64,000 bases of DNA from Paenibacillus piri (lineage in GTDB: Bacteria > Bacillota > Bacilli > Paenibacillales > NBRC-103111), in assembly GCF_004354045.1 (NCBI RefSeq), contig NZ_SMRT01000001.1, positions 124,001-188,000 on the forward strand, given 5' to 3'. The translations under genes were made by a program, and so were the position numbers. The notes under the pieces were generated by a model. It ran no database searches. It had not been told where the DNA came from and saw only the letters and a program-made list of their open reading frames with translations. Shown here in pieces: positions 8,173 to 17,132 of this stretch (the stretch's first letter is position 1; every line of letters begins with the position of its first letter).

Positions 8173-8257
8173 TTCCAGTCAAAGCCGTTATCCTTGTTTA
8201 CGCGTGTTGCATTCGGTTTTAAGGCCGAAAATGAGTCCGGGGAAAGGAATGAAATCC

Positions 8258-11200
8258 ATGAGAAAAGTAGATGTCAAAGAAAAGGCGAGAGCCCGCGAGC
8301 TGCGCGTGCTGGAGCAGTGGAGGCGGGATAATACGTTTCGCAAATCGATCGAAAACCGTTCGGGAAAGCCGAGCTTCGTTTTTTACGAGGGACCACCGAC
8401 GGCGAACGGCAAGCCGCATATCGGGCATATGCTGGGGCGCGTGATCAAAGATTTTATCGGCAGGTACAAAACGATGTCCGGCTATCGCGTCGTCCGCAAA
8501 GCCGGGTGGGATACGCACGGGCTTCCGGTCGAGCTGGGCGTGGAGAAGGAGCTCGGCATTTCCGGCAAGCAGGAGATCGAGGCTTACGGGATTGCCGAAT
8601 TTGTGGAGAAGTGCAAAAGCAGCGTATTCGAATACGAGCGGCAATGGCGCGAGCTGACCGAGGCGATCGGTTACTGGACGGATATGGATGATCCGTATGT
8701 GACGCTTACGAATGACTACATCGAGAGCGTCTGGCATATTTTATCCGATATTCACGGCAAAGGGCTGCTGTACAAAGGACATCGTGTCAGCCCCTACTGT
8801 CCCGACTGCCAGACGACGCTCAGCTCGCACGAGGTTGCGCAAGGCTACGAGGATGTCAAAGATTTGAGCGCCACGGTGAAATTCAAAAGCAAAGCGGGCG
8901 ACGCCGCGTTTCTCGCCTGGACGACGACCCCGTGGACGCTGCCCGCCAATGTGGCGCTTGCCGTTAACAAGGAGCTCGATTATGTCAAGGCGAGGCATGA
9001 CGGGGAAGTATACATCGTAGCCAAAAATTTGGCGGAGCAAGTGTTCAAGGGCGAATACGAGGTGCTGTCCGCGCATAAGGGAGCGGAGCTCGTCGGTACG
9101 CCGTACGAGCCGCCGTTCGGCTACATCCATGCGGACAAAGGTCATATCGTAGTCGACGCGGATTATGTCAGCGATACGAGCGGCACCGGGATCGTCCACA
9201 TCGCCCCGGCGCATGGCGAGGACGACTACCGTACGGTTCGCGAGCACGGGCTCGATTTCGTGAACGTGGTCGATTTGGCAGGCCGCTATACGAGCCAGGT
9301 CGCCGATTTTGCCGGACGCTTCGTCAAGGATTGCGACGTCGACATCGTCAAAAACTTGTCCGCGCGCGGTTTGTTGTTCGCCAAGGAGCGCTATGAGCAC
9401 AGCTATCCGTTCTGCTGGCGCTGCAAATCGCCGCTGCTCTATTATGCAATGGAGAGCTGGTTCATCCGGACGACAGCGGTCAAGGAGCAGCTGATCGAAA
9501 ACAACAGCCGCATCGACTGGTATCCCGCCCATATCCGCGAAGGACGCTTCGGCAAGTTTCTAGAGGAACTGGTTGACTGGAACATCAGCCGAAACCGGTA
9601 TTGGGGGACACCGCTCAATATTTGGATATGCCGGAACTGCGGCTCGGAGTGCGCGCCCGGCAGCTACCGCGAGCTGAAGGAAAAGGCGGTGCAGCCGATC
9701 GGCGATGCGCTGGAGCTGCATAAGCCTTATGTCGATCAGGTGGAGCTTCGCTGCTCTTGCGGCGGCGTGATGACCCGAACGCCGGAGGTGATCGACGTCT
9801 GGTTCGACAGCGGCTCGATGCCGTTTGCCCAGTATCATTACCCGTTCGGCAGCCGTGAGCTGTTCCATGATCAATATCCGGCGGATATGATCTGCGAGGG
9901 GATCGATCAGACAAGGGGCTGGTTTTTCAGCCTGCTGGCCGTGTCCACGCTGTACACCGGTCAACTTCCGTACAAGGCGGTCATTTCGACCGGACATATT
10001 CTGGACGAAAACGGGCAAAAAATGTCCAAGAGCAAAGGCAACGTCATCGACCCTTGGGATATTATCGAGGAGCTGGGCACGGACGCTTTCCGCTGGGCGC
10101 TGCTCGCCGACAGCGCTCCTTGGAACAGCAAGCGGTTTTCCAGACAGATCGTAGCCGAAGCGAAGTCGAAGGTCATCGATACGATTCATAATGTGCATGC
10201 TTTTTACGCGCTGTATGCGACGATCGACGGCTATAAGCCGGAAGAACATCCGCGCCGGCCGTCCGGCCATTTATTGGACCGCTGGGTGGTATCGCGGTTG
10301 AACAGCACTTTGCAGCAGGTCGTTGCGGGGCTGGAAGCCAACGATTATATGAATCCGGCGAAGCGGCTCGAATCGTTCGTCGAGGAGCTGAGCAACTGGT
10401 ACATCCGGCGTTCGCGCGACCGCTTCTGGGGCAGCGGGATGACCGCGGACAAAGCCGCGGCGTATCAGACGCTGCGGGACGTGCTGCTGACGCTGGCCCG
10501 GATGGTCGCGCCCTACGCGCCGCTGATTGCCGACGATCTGTACGGCAATCTCGGAGGCGACGGCAGCGTGCACTTGGCGGATTATCCGAAAGCGGACGAG
10601 AGTGTGATCGACGCCGGGCTTGAGCGCGACATGGAGGCGGCCCGGCAGATCGTCGAGCTGGCGCGCAGCATCCGCAACGAAACGGCGATCAAGAACCGCC
10701 AGCCGCTGTCGGAGCTGCTCGTTTCGCTGGGCCGCGAGTTTAATTTGAACAGGTTCGAGGAAATCATCCGGGATGAGGTCAACGTGAAGCAAATCCGAGT
10801 CGAGGCCAGCGACAGCGGCTTCGTCAGTTACAGCTTGAAGCTCAATTTGAAGGCCGCAGGCAAAAAATACGGCAAATTCGTCGGCCCGGTGCAAAGCAGG
10901 TTGAAGCAGCTGTCGGCTGCCGAAGCAGCGCAGGCAGTGTCCGACGGATTTCTGGACGTAACGGTTGAAGGCGAGAAGCTCCATCTTACCCTTGACGAGC
11001 TGCTGGCGGAAAAGCAGGCCAAGGAAGGCTATACGTCGGCCTCCGGCTATCAGATGATCGTGGCGTTAAATACGGTTATTACCGAGGAACTGGAGCAGGA
11101 GGGGCTTGTCCGCGAAGTGATCCGTGCCGTTCAGGATTACCGCAAAAAGCTCGGGCTGCCGATCGAAAAGCGGATCCATCTCGTTCTTGATGCCGACAAT

Positions 11201-11338
11201 GAGCTGCAGGGAGCGCTGGAACGGTTCGATCATGTGCTGCAGGAAAGTGTACTGCTCAGCCGCGTCCGGTACGCCGCAGAGCCGGAGATGGAGCCGGTCA
11301 TGATCGGGGATAAGCAGCTTCGCATGAAGATCGAATAG
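8258..11338 (+). CDS. ileS: Isoleucyl-tRNA synthetase, type 2 (IleS2)
   Basis: 1026-residue class I aminoacyl-tRNA synthetase that charges tRNA-Ile. The HIGH signature reads GPPTANGKPHIGHMLGR (residues about 44-60) and KMSKS is present (about 587, QKMSKSKGN). Between them lies the large CP1 editing domain with the TTPWTLPAN motif, and the C-terminus has the anticodon-binding domain. The TANGKPHIGH form and the overall length are those of the eukaryote-like type-2 enzymes, which tolerate mupirocin, and not the type-1 form (YANGxIHxGH) common in Bacillus. I chose ATG 8258 (MRKVDVKEKAR) because GGGGAAAGGA lies at 8237-8246; upstream frames begin inside the T-box. Confidence 0.95.
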   Translation: MRKVDVKEKARARELRVLEQWRRDNTFRKSIENRSGKPSFVFYEGPPTANGKPHIGHMLGRVIKDFIGRYKTMSGYRVVRKAGWDTHGLPVELGVEKELGISGKQEIEAYGIAEFVEKCKSSVFEYERQWRELTEAIGYWTDMDDPYVTLTNDYIESVWHILSDIHGKGLLYKGHRVSPYCPDCQTTLSSHEVAQGYEDVKDLSATVKFKSKAGDAAFLAWTTTPWTLPANVALAVNKELDYVKARHDGEVYIVAKNLAEQVFKGEYEVLSAHKGAELVGTPYEPPFGYIHADKGHIVVDADYVSDTSGTGIVHIAPAHGEDDYRTVREHGLDFVNVVDLAGRYTSQVADFAGRFVKDCDVDIVKNLSARGLLFAKERYEHSYPFCWRCKSPLLYYAMESWFIRTTAVKEQLIENNSRIDWYPAHIREGRFGKFLEELVDWNISRNRYWGTPLNIWICRNCGSECAPGSYRELKEKAVQPIGDALELHKPYVDQVELRCSCGGVMTRTPEVIDVWFDSGSMPFAQYHYPFGSRELFHDQYPADMICEGIDQTRGWFFSLLAVSTLYTGQLPYKAVISTGHILDENGQKMSKSKGNVIDPWDIIEELGTDAFRWALLADSAPWNSKRFSRQIVAEAKSKVIDTIHNVHAFYALYATIDGYKPEEHPRRPSGHLLDRWVVSRLNSTLQQVVAGLEANDYMNPAKRLESFVEELSNWYIRRSRDRFWGSGMTADKAAAYQTLRDVLLTLARMVAPYAPLIADDLYGNLGGDGSVHLADYPKADESVIDAGLERDMEAARQIVELARSIRNETAIKNRQPLSELLVSLGREFNLNRFEEIIRDEVNVKQIRVEASDSGFVSYSLKLNLKAAGKKYGKFVGPVQSRLKQLSAAEAAQAVSDGFLDVTVEGEKLHLTLDELLAEKQAKEGYTSASGYQMIVALNTVITEELEQEGLVREVIRAVQDYRKKLGLPIEKRIHLVLDADNELQGALERFDHVLQESVLLSRVRYAAEPEMEPVMIGDKQLRMKIE

Positions 11339-11415
11339 TCATCACATGATTCGAGGAGACGCGAAGCCGATCGAAATTACCGCAATTGGTAAAGGAATGA
11401 CATTGAAAGTACGCC

Positions 11416-11446
11416 GGGCGGGGGCCGAGTTAAGCGGCCCCCGCGC
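11416..11446. other. GC-rich hairpin after ileS
   Basis: Perfect 9-bp stem GCGGGGGCC / GGCCCCCGC with a 9-nt loop, about 80 bp after the ileS stop. No T-run follows, so it may slow exonucleases or assist Rho-dependent ending, with the true terminator at 11692. Confidence 0.5.
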
Positions 11447-11691
11447 TGGTCATGAACGCCAAACCGGTGTATTCGTATCGTGTTTGGGGATTGTATAGGG
11501 AGACACCAGGGGGCGTTCGTGCGCCCCTTAAAATTTCTCGACTTTATGGTCAGATGCGGTAAAATTAATTTTTATTCGAAATCGTCGAACCTATTTTCAC
11601 GTGCTTATAACGGCATGGAAATCACCGCTAGGATCGTCAGTACTCTTCTCCATAAGTTAAATCAGGATTTCCATATCCCTCTAGGTTCCAT

Positions 11692-11728
11692 AAAAAAACG
11701 TCGCTACGTTATCATAGCGGCGTTTTTT
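11692..11728. terminator. Bidirectional intrinsic terminator
   Basis: AAAAAAACGTCGCTA pairs with TAGCGGCGTTTTTT around an 8-nt loop, giving a T-run on both strands. It separates ileS (plus) from the nuclease-winged-helix gene (minus). Confidence 0.85.
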
Positions 11729-11940
11729 GTCGCCTTTTAAATTCAGCGGCTGATAAAAACAGCGTATGTGCAGTTATTTTCAATCAAAACCGCATGTTTG
11801 AAAGGAAAGCCTGCAATTGTACATGAAATTCATGCTATTGCTGTCTGAACTTGAGATTGAGCTGTGAAAAAATGTATTTTTGCAGGATTGATACGTGGCG
11901 GATAAACAAAAAAATAAAAAGATGTACGATCGCAGGTTTT

Positions 11941-12609
11941 CTATAATAGCTGCATCGCGCTTCGTTGAAGCTCGTACCGAACGACATGTTTGCCTTCCGC
12001 TCCGGTTACAGCAGAAAACCAGCCTTTCGTACAGAGCGATTGCAGCGTTCGAACGGCTGTGCGATGATTGATGCTTAAATGAGTCTCTACATCGATGGGG
12101 CGCAGCGGACGAGCGAGTTTACAGGCGAGACGAATGATTTCTTGCTCAGCTACGCTTTTCAGGCTGACAGGAGAAGATTCCGACTGAAAGCGACTAAGAA
12201 TCATGCGCAACAGCGTGATGCATAGTTCAGGACGATAAGCGACGTCGTCATAAGCAAAAGAAATCACCTGGAAACCCAGTGCGGATAAAAAAGTTTCCCG
12301 GTTCAGTTCATTGCAATATTTTTGTCTGTCCATATCCCGAACGTGCGGACCGAAGCCTTTGATTTCGATGATCAGCTTCACCGCCAACGTCAGCCAGGCG
12401 AAATCACAAAAATAGGATCGGCCGCGCCAATCGAGCACTTCGAATTCCGGATGCAAATCGTCGAAATTTCCTCGGAAAGGCCACCATATATTGCGGCAAA
12501 ACAATATCTCGGCTTCTTGGTGCCCCCTCTCTAGACGGCCTTTTCGTTCTCCTGTTCTTCTCTGCAAGTGGTACTGGATAAATGCAGCATGCGCCTCCTC
12601 GACATTCAT
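11941..12609 (-). CDS. PD-(D/E)XK nuclease-like protein with C-terminal winged helix
   Basis: 222 residues. The central part resembles Vsr/DUF559-type endonuclease folds: a basic N-terminal helix region, Asp in SYFCDFAW, then the E-x-K motif in LIIEIKGFGPH and a following helix and strand (NRETFLSALGFQVISFAYDDV). The last 75 residues look like a winged-helix DNA-binding domain (IDVETHLSINHRTAVRTLQSL). I chose ATG 12609 because GGGAGGG lies 9 nt upstream; the ATG at 12618 touches that sequence directly. It stands alone and has a very stable hairpin in its leader (12634-12682). It could be a DNA-binding regulator with an inactive or active nuclease domain. Function unknown. Confidence 0.65.
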   Translation of the reverse strand: MNVEEAHAAFIQYHLQRRTGERKGRLERGHQEAEILFCRNIWWPFRGNFDDLHPEFEVLDWRGRSYFCDFAWLTLAVKLIIEIKGFGPHVRDMDRQKYCNELNRETFLSALGFQVISFAYDDVAYRPELCITLLRMILSRFQSESSPVSLKSVAEQEIIRLACKLARPLRPIDVETHLSINHRTAVRTLQSLCTKGWFSAVTGAEGKHVVRYELQRSAMQLL

Positions 12610-12633
12610 CTCCGGCATCCCTCCCGAATTAAA

Positions 12634-12682
12634 GAAGAACGTCCCGGTACCATTCGCGAAGGAATGGAGCGGGACGTTCTTC
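12634..12682. promoter_or_regulatory. Large perfect hairpin in the leader of the nuclease-winged-helix gene
   Basis: GAAGAACGTCCCG (12634-12646) is perfectly inverted as CGGGACGTTCTTC (12670-12682); an inner CCATTC/GAATGG stem continues it, leaving a 6-nt loop. It lies 25 bp upstream of the gene's ribosome binding site. It lacks a T-run, so it is not a standard terminator. It could be an operator for the encoded DNA-binding protein or an RNA control element. Confidence 0.6.
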
Positions 12683-12980
12683 GTCTCTAGATTTTATTAT
12701 AATGCGAAGCCGATCATTTAACCAGACCGGCTTAAATATAAAAGCATTCAGAAGCTCGAGGTGATATTGGACATTATGCTAGCGATGATTTTAGCTGTCC
12801 ATTTGTAGGGAATCAGCTTGAGGCTTGGACGGAGCGGGATTGTTTTTTGCGCCAAACGGCCAAAAAACGGTTGTTCCGTACCGGTTTTATGGTAATCTGG
12901 ACATGATGAAGAGATGGTTTCCGATCCGTCCGATGGGTACTTCTCCGAAATTATCCAAACATGAAGGAGGTCAAGCATGG
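12683..12980. other. Intergenic region upstream of the 2-hydroxyacid dehydrogenase
   Basis: Divergent promoter region, no gene seen. A frame upstream of ATG 12981 is open back to 12825 but lacks a ribosome binding site and is not conserved-looking. Confidence 0.45.
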
Positions 12981-13940
12981 ATGAAACTGCGCTGTGCGAT
13001 ACTTGACGATTACCAGCACGTTGCCCTGACGATGGCCGATTGGTCGTCAATCGCCGACAGGGTGGAGGTTGAAACGTTCAACCGGCATATCGACAATGAG
13101 GATGAGCTCGCCGCTGCGCTGGGCGGGTTCGATATGCTGGTCATCATGCGCGAACGGACTCCGTTTCGCGCCCCGCTTTTAGCGCGCCTGCCGCGCCTGA
13201 AGCTGCTGGTCACGACCGGGATGCGGAACGCGTCCGTCGATCTCGAAGCGGCTGCCGCGCAAGGTATAATCGTCTGCGGTACGTCGGGCAACACATCGCC
13301 GACTGCGGAGCTGACCTGGGCGCTGATTCTCGGGCTTGCCCGCCGCCTTGTGCAGGAGCATCAGGCGGTCCAGCATATTGGCCCGTGGCAATCGACGCTT
13401 GGAGCGGATTTATACGGCAAAAGGCTCGGCCTGCTCGGTCTTGGCAAGCTGGGCAGCCGCGTGGCGCAAATCGGGCTGGCATTCGGCATGGAGGTAACGG
13501 CATGGAGCCAGAATCTGACGAAGGAAAGGGCCAATGAAATAGGAGTCCGTCTCGCAGTCTCCAAGGAAGAGCTGTTGGAAACAAGCGATTTCGTTTCCAT
13601 TCATCTTGTGCTCAGCGAGCGGACGAGAGGCCTGATCGGCTCCGCGGAGCTCAGACGAATGCGCTCGTCGGCGTATTTGATCAACACGTCCCGTGCTCCG
13701 ATCGTCGACCGCGGCGCGCTCATCGAAGCGCTGCAAAACCGCTGGATCGCCGGTGCAGGCGTCGATGTATACGAAAAGGAGCCGCTGCCCGGCGACGACG
13801 TTTTCCGCTCGCTGCCGAATCTGCTGACCACGCCGCATCTCGGGTATGTGACGCAGGATAATTACCGCGTATTTTACGGAGATGCGGTAGAAGACATTCG
13901 CGCCTACCTGGACGGATCGCCGATCCGCCGTCTCAACTAG
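12981..13940 (+). CDS. D-isomer-specific 2-hydroxyacid dehydrogenase
   Basis: 319 residues. The catalytic domain flanks a NAD-binding Rossmann fold with GLLGLGKLGSRVA (about 148-160). The catalytic residues are in place: Arg in LINTSRAPIVDRGALIEAL (about 237), Glu in GVDVYEKEPLP (about 266) and His in TTPHLGYV (about 284). Members reduce 2-keto acids to D-2-hydroxyacids with NAD(P)H (phosphoglycerate, glyoxylate, lactate and others); the substrate here cannot be told. AAGGAGG at 12964-12970 selects ATG 12981. A terminator follows at 14128, so it appears to be monocistronic. Confidence 0.9.
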   Translation: MKLRCAILDDYQHVALTMADWSSIADRVEVETFNRHIDNEDELAAALGGFDMLVIMRERTPFRAPLLARLPRLKLLVTTGMRNASVDLEAAAAQGIIVCGTSGNTSPTAELTWALILGLARRLVQEHQAVQHIGPWQSTLGADLYGKRLGLLGLGKLGSRVAQIGLAFGMEVTAWSQNLTKERANEIGVRLAVSKEELLETSDFVSIHLVLSERTRGLIGSAELRRMRSSAYLINTSRAPIVDRGALIEALQNRWIAGAGVDVYEKEPLPGDDVFRSLPNLLTTPHLGYVTQDNYRVFYGDAVEDIRAYLDGSPIRRLN

Positions 13941-14127
13941 CAGATCGTTTCAAACATAACGCTCGCGCTAAAGGCTAATGAGCCGGCGAATGCGTCCGTG
14001 CATGGTACACGAAATCGGCTTCGAAGTCATCTCCAAAGTCTGTCTCTGCAGTTCTTCGGCAACCTCATGGGGACTGTGGGGTATTGGTGACAAGAACGAA
14101 ACTCAAAAACGCATAACCTTTTGCCGA

Positions 14128-14153
14128 ACCGTCAGGCCTGCCTGGCGGTTTTT
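14128..14153 (+). terminator. Intrinsic terminator after the 2-hydroxyacid dehydrogenase
   Basis: ACCGTCAGG / CCTGGCGGT stem with one G-T pair and a 4-nt loop, followed by TTTTT. Confidence 0.75.
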
Positions 14154-14162
14154 CGATTGGTT

Positions 14163-14240
14163 GAAAAGTATAGACGTTATACTTTGCTTCGCACAACCTT
14201 GGTAAACGGGCTCGTTCCCAAAGAACGGCGAAGCCGTTCA
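14163..14240. repeat. Dispersed hairpin element, copy B
   Basis: Related to the element at 3462-3537. The outer stem GCTTCG (14186-14191)/CGAAGC (14229-14234) is identical, while the inner stem is CGTTC (14213-14217)/GAACG (14223-14227) in place of CGTCC/GGACG. Confidence 0.6.
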
Positions 14241-14347
14241 TTCATCTGCGGATTTAACGGATGTTTCGCCGCCCGGTATGGGATGTCTATGCATAATCGC
14301 TAGCGAATCATGGAATTCTATATAAAAATTACCTGCCGAGGTGTGAG

Positions 14348-15925
14348 ATGCTGCCCTTCAAATGGTTCATGAAACAGCGCAAAGTAAGTTTAGGCGGGCC
14401 ATCGTCATCCTCCCACCCGGCTCCGGCAGAGCCGAACATCGGATACGATATCGCCTCCAGAGTGGCATGGTTTCGCCAACAGCTGAGCCGTTCCTCGGAC
14501 ATTCAGTTTCATGAGGTGCAGCTGCCCGGGAACATTCCCTGCGCCTTTATTTATATCGAGAATATGACGGATCAAAAGCTGCTGCAGGAGCATGTATTGA
14601 CGCCGCTCATGTTTGAGGTGACCGCGGAATCCGGGCCGGAGCTGGTGCATAAAATCGCAGACTTGAAGCAGCTTCCCATATTGTCCGTGCAGACCGGCAC
14701 GATGAACGGCTCGCTGGATTCATTGTTCGACGGTACAGTCGTTTGTCTGATTCATGACGAGCCGCGCATCTTGTTGTTTCCGCTCAAGCAAATAGACAAG
14801 AGATCCATCCAGCAGTCCGATAACGAAAATGTTATTCGCGGGCCAAGGGAAGCGTTCATCGAGGATCTATCCACCAATATTACGATGATTCGCAGAAAAA
14901 TTAAGCATCCGGCTTTGAAAATAGAGCATTATGAATTCGGCGTCTATACGAAAACAGCCGTTTCCCTATGTTATATCGAGGGCATCTGCAAACCGTATCT
15001 TGTCGAGGAGTTGAAGGCGCGCATCTCCCGGATTGACATGGACGGGGTACTCGGCAGCAGCTATATCGAGGAGTTTATTGAGGATAATCCGTTATCCCCT
15101 TTTCCCCAGGTGCAGTATACGGAACGGCCGGATACGTTGAGCGCATCGCTGCTTGAAGGCAGAATCGCGTTGGTGGTGGACGGCTCGCCGATTGCCATCA
15201 TGGTCCCTGTCACTCTGTACATGCTGCTGCAATCGGCGGAAGATTATTATCAGCGGTATGTTGCCGCTACCTGGATCCGTTGGATACGCTACTTCTTTTT
15301 ACTGGTCTCTTTTTTGCTACCATCGGTTTATATAGCGGTAACAACCTTTCACCCGGAGATGCTGCCGCAGAATTTGCTGATCACTGTGGCTGCGGCACGG
15401 GAGAATGTGCCGTTCCCCGCGATTATCGAGGCGATTATTATGGAAATTACGTTTGAAGCGCTTCGGGAGGCCGGTTTGCGGATTCCGAAACCGATCGGGC
15501 AGACCGTATCCATCATCGGGGCACTGGTCATCGGCCAGGCGGCCGTTCAAGCCGGAATTGTTTCCGCGCCTATGGTTATCGTCGTTTCCATTACAGGAGT
15601 CGCCTCGTTCATTATTCCGCATTTTGACCTTGGACTGACATTCCGGCTGCTCCGTTTTCCGGTTATGCTTCTGGCCGCGAGCTTCGGTTTGTACGGCGTG
15701 ATCATTGCCATCCTGTGGATTTATATTCATCTCGTATCGCTCCGCTCATTCGGCACACCGTACCTGTCGCCTACAGCGCCTATCGTATTCGGCGACTGGA
15801 AGGACGTATTGGTTCGGGTTCCCTGGTGGATGATGAAAAAGCGGCCGCAGTTGTTTGGAACGAAAATCGATCAGCGGATGAAATACCGGACAAGGCCGGT
15901 CATTCCGGAGGACGATGGTGATTAA
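14348..15925 (+). CDS. Spore germination receptor A subunit (GerA family)
   Basis: 525-residue GerAA/GerKA-type protein. The N-terminal cytoplasmic domain (about 1-300) contains the family segments LPGNIPCAFIYIENMTDQKLL, GPREAFIEDL and GSSYIEEFIEDNPLSPFPQ; the C-terminal part has five to six membrane segments from about residue 318. A subunits oligomerise in the spore inner membrane and form the germinant-gated channel. GAGGTG precedes ATG 14348. It is first in an A-C-D-B operon and overlaps the C subunit gene by 11 bp. The residues that decide the nutrient ligand cannot be read from sequence. Confidence 0.95.
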   Translation: MLPFKWFMKQRKVSLGGPSSSSHPAPAEPNIGYDIASRVAWFRQQLSRSSDIQFHEVQLPGNIPCAFIYIENMTDQKLLQEHVLTPLMFEVTAESGPELVHKIADLKQLPILSVQTGTMNGSLDSLFDGTVVCLIHDEPRILLFPLKQIDKRSIQQSDNENVIRGPREAFIEDLSTNITMIRRKIKHPALKIEHYEFGVYTKTAVSLCYIEGICKPYLVEELKARISRIDMDGVLGSSYIEEFIEDNPLSPFPQVQYTERPDTLSASLLEGRIALVVDGSPIAIMVPVTLYMLLQSAEDYYQRYVAATWIRWIRYFFLLVSFLLPSVYIAVTTFHPEMLPQNLLITVAAARENVPFPAIIEAIIMEITFEALREAGLRIPKPIGQTVSIIGALVIGQAAVQAGIVSAPMVIVVSITGVASFIIPHFDLGLTFRLLRFPVMLLAASFGLYGVIIAILWIYIHLVSLRSFGTPYLSPTAPIVFGDWKDVLVRVPWWMMKKRPQLFGTKIDQRMKYRTRPVIPEDDGD

Positions 15926-17120
15926 TATGGGAAATTCGCATAAATCAAAAAACGTACGGCTTCTGCTGCCCGTCTGCTGTTTGCTTCTGCTTACCGGCTG
16001 CTGGTCGCGGATCGAGGTCAATGACCGAGCCTTTGTGACCGGCATGTACATCGACCGTCTGGACAATGGCGATTACGAGGTTTCTTTAGGTTTTCCGCTG
16101 GCCAATCGGTTGGCGACGGGGGGACACTCCAACACAACGGACGGAGGCGGCGGTGGCGGGAATCCGTTTGCGCTTGTGTCTAAAAAAGCGGAGAACATCC
16201 CTGTGGCCATACGGAAAATCCGCTCCGATCTGACCCGGGAAATATCGTGGGGGCACTGCCGAATTGTCATCGTTGGCAGAAAAATGGCGGAGTCGGGGAT
16301 TGGCGCCGTGCTCGAATTCATATCGCGCGAACCGACCTTTCATATCAAAAGCTACATCATGGTGGCTCCGGGACAAGGTAAAAGCATTTCCGAGTTAACG
16401 CCCGTTTTCGAACGAATGCCGGCTGAGGTGCTTCGGGAATTTGCGAAGAGAAGAGTGACGATCGATACGAGCATCAAGGATTTTCTGGAGTCGGCGGCAT
16501 CGGGCGGGGATATGGTGACCGCGCTGCTGACCATCGGGCAGGAGAAAATGGTGAGCGAGAAAGGAAAGATGTCTACGTGGGTTGGAACGGATGGCGCGGC
16601 TGTTTTCAAAAAAGATAAAATGGTCGGGACCTTCGATGTGAAAGACATGAGAGCCGTGCTTTGGGTGAAAGGGAAAATGAAAAGCTCCCTGATTTCGTTG
16701 AAATCGCCGACGGATGGCAAAATCATCAGCTTTCTGATCCTCAATTCGAAAACGGTCATCAAGCCCGTCAAGGATCAAGGGAAGATCCGCTTCGATATTA
16801 AGATTGAGGCCGAGGACGATATCGTATCGTCGGAGTCCAATATCGATTTAACCGAACCCGAGGAAATTCTCCGGATCGAAGAGATGCTTTCCAAGCAGCT
16901 GACGGGGAGGGTCAATCATGTCATCAAGAAGTCGCAAAAAATGGGCGCGGATATATTCGGATTCGGACAATATATCGACTGGAATTTTCCAAAAATATGG
17001 GATACTTATAAAGATCGCTGGCCAAGCGAGTATAAGAACGTGAAATTCAACGTGGAAGCGAAAATTCTTGTGCGAAGAACGGGCGTCGAAAAAAATCCGA
17101 TCATGCAAAAGCATCAGTAA
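15915..17120 (+). CDS. Spore germination receptor C subunit, Ger(x)C lipoprotein
   Basis: 401 residues. Signal peptide with lipobox LLTGC (Cys about residue 33), followed by the family start WSRIEVNDRAFVTGMYID and the Ger(x)C C-terminal domain, ending KFNVEAKILVRRTG. The lipoprotein sits on the outer face of the spore inner membrane and forms part of the nutrient receptor. ATG 15915 overlaps the A gene by 11 bp and follows GGAGG closely; ATG 15927, after GGTGAT, is the alternative start. A glycine-rich stretch (about residues 75-83) interrupts the N-terminal domain. Confidence 0.93.
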   Translation: MVINMGNSHKSKNVRLLLPVCCLLLLTGCWSRIEVNDRAFVTGMYIDRLDNGDYEVSLGFPLANRLATGGHSNTTDGGGGGGNPFALVSKKAENIPVAIRKIRSDLTREISWGHCRIVIVGRKMAESGIGAVLEFISREPTFHIKSYIMVAPGQGKSISELTPVFERMPAEVLREFAKRRVTIDTSIKDFLESAASGGDMVTALLTIGQEKMVSEKGKMSTWVGTDGAAVFKKDKMVGTFDVKDMRAVLWVKGKMKSSLISLKSPTDGKIISFLILNSKTVIKPVKDQGKIRFDIKIEAEDDIVSSESNIDLTEPEEILRIEEMLSKQLTGRVNHVIKKSQKMGADIFGFGQYIDWNFPKIWDTYKDRWPSEYKNVKFNVEAKILVRRTGVEKNPIMQKHQ

Positions 17121-17132
17121 AGGCGGTTATTT

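Larger units (their letters stand above)
11339..11940. other. Intergenic region between convergent genes
   Basis: Holds the hairpin at 11416 and the bidirectional terminator at 11692. An 86-codon frame at 11480-11740 runs through the terminator and lacks a recognisable product; I regard it as chance. Nothing else was seen. Confidence 0.5.
13941..14347. other. Intergenic region before the germination operon
   Basis: Contains a terminator at 14128-14153 and a copy of the dispersed hairpin element at 14163-14240. The short frames here carry no recognisable product. Confidence 0.5.

Noticed and set aside
8123-8257. Extended N-terminus of IleS
   Set aside because: The extra 45 codons lie in the T-box terminator and leader; the proper ribosome binding site is at 8237-8246.
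11480-11740. 86-codon frame after ileS
   Set aside because: Runs through a bidirectional terminator and has no ribosome binding site or recognisable product.
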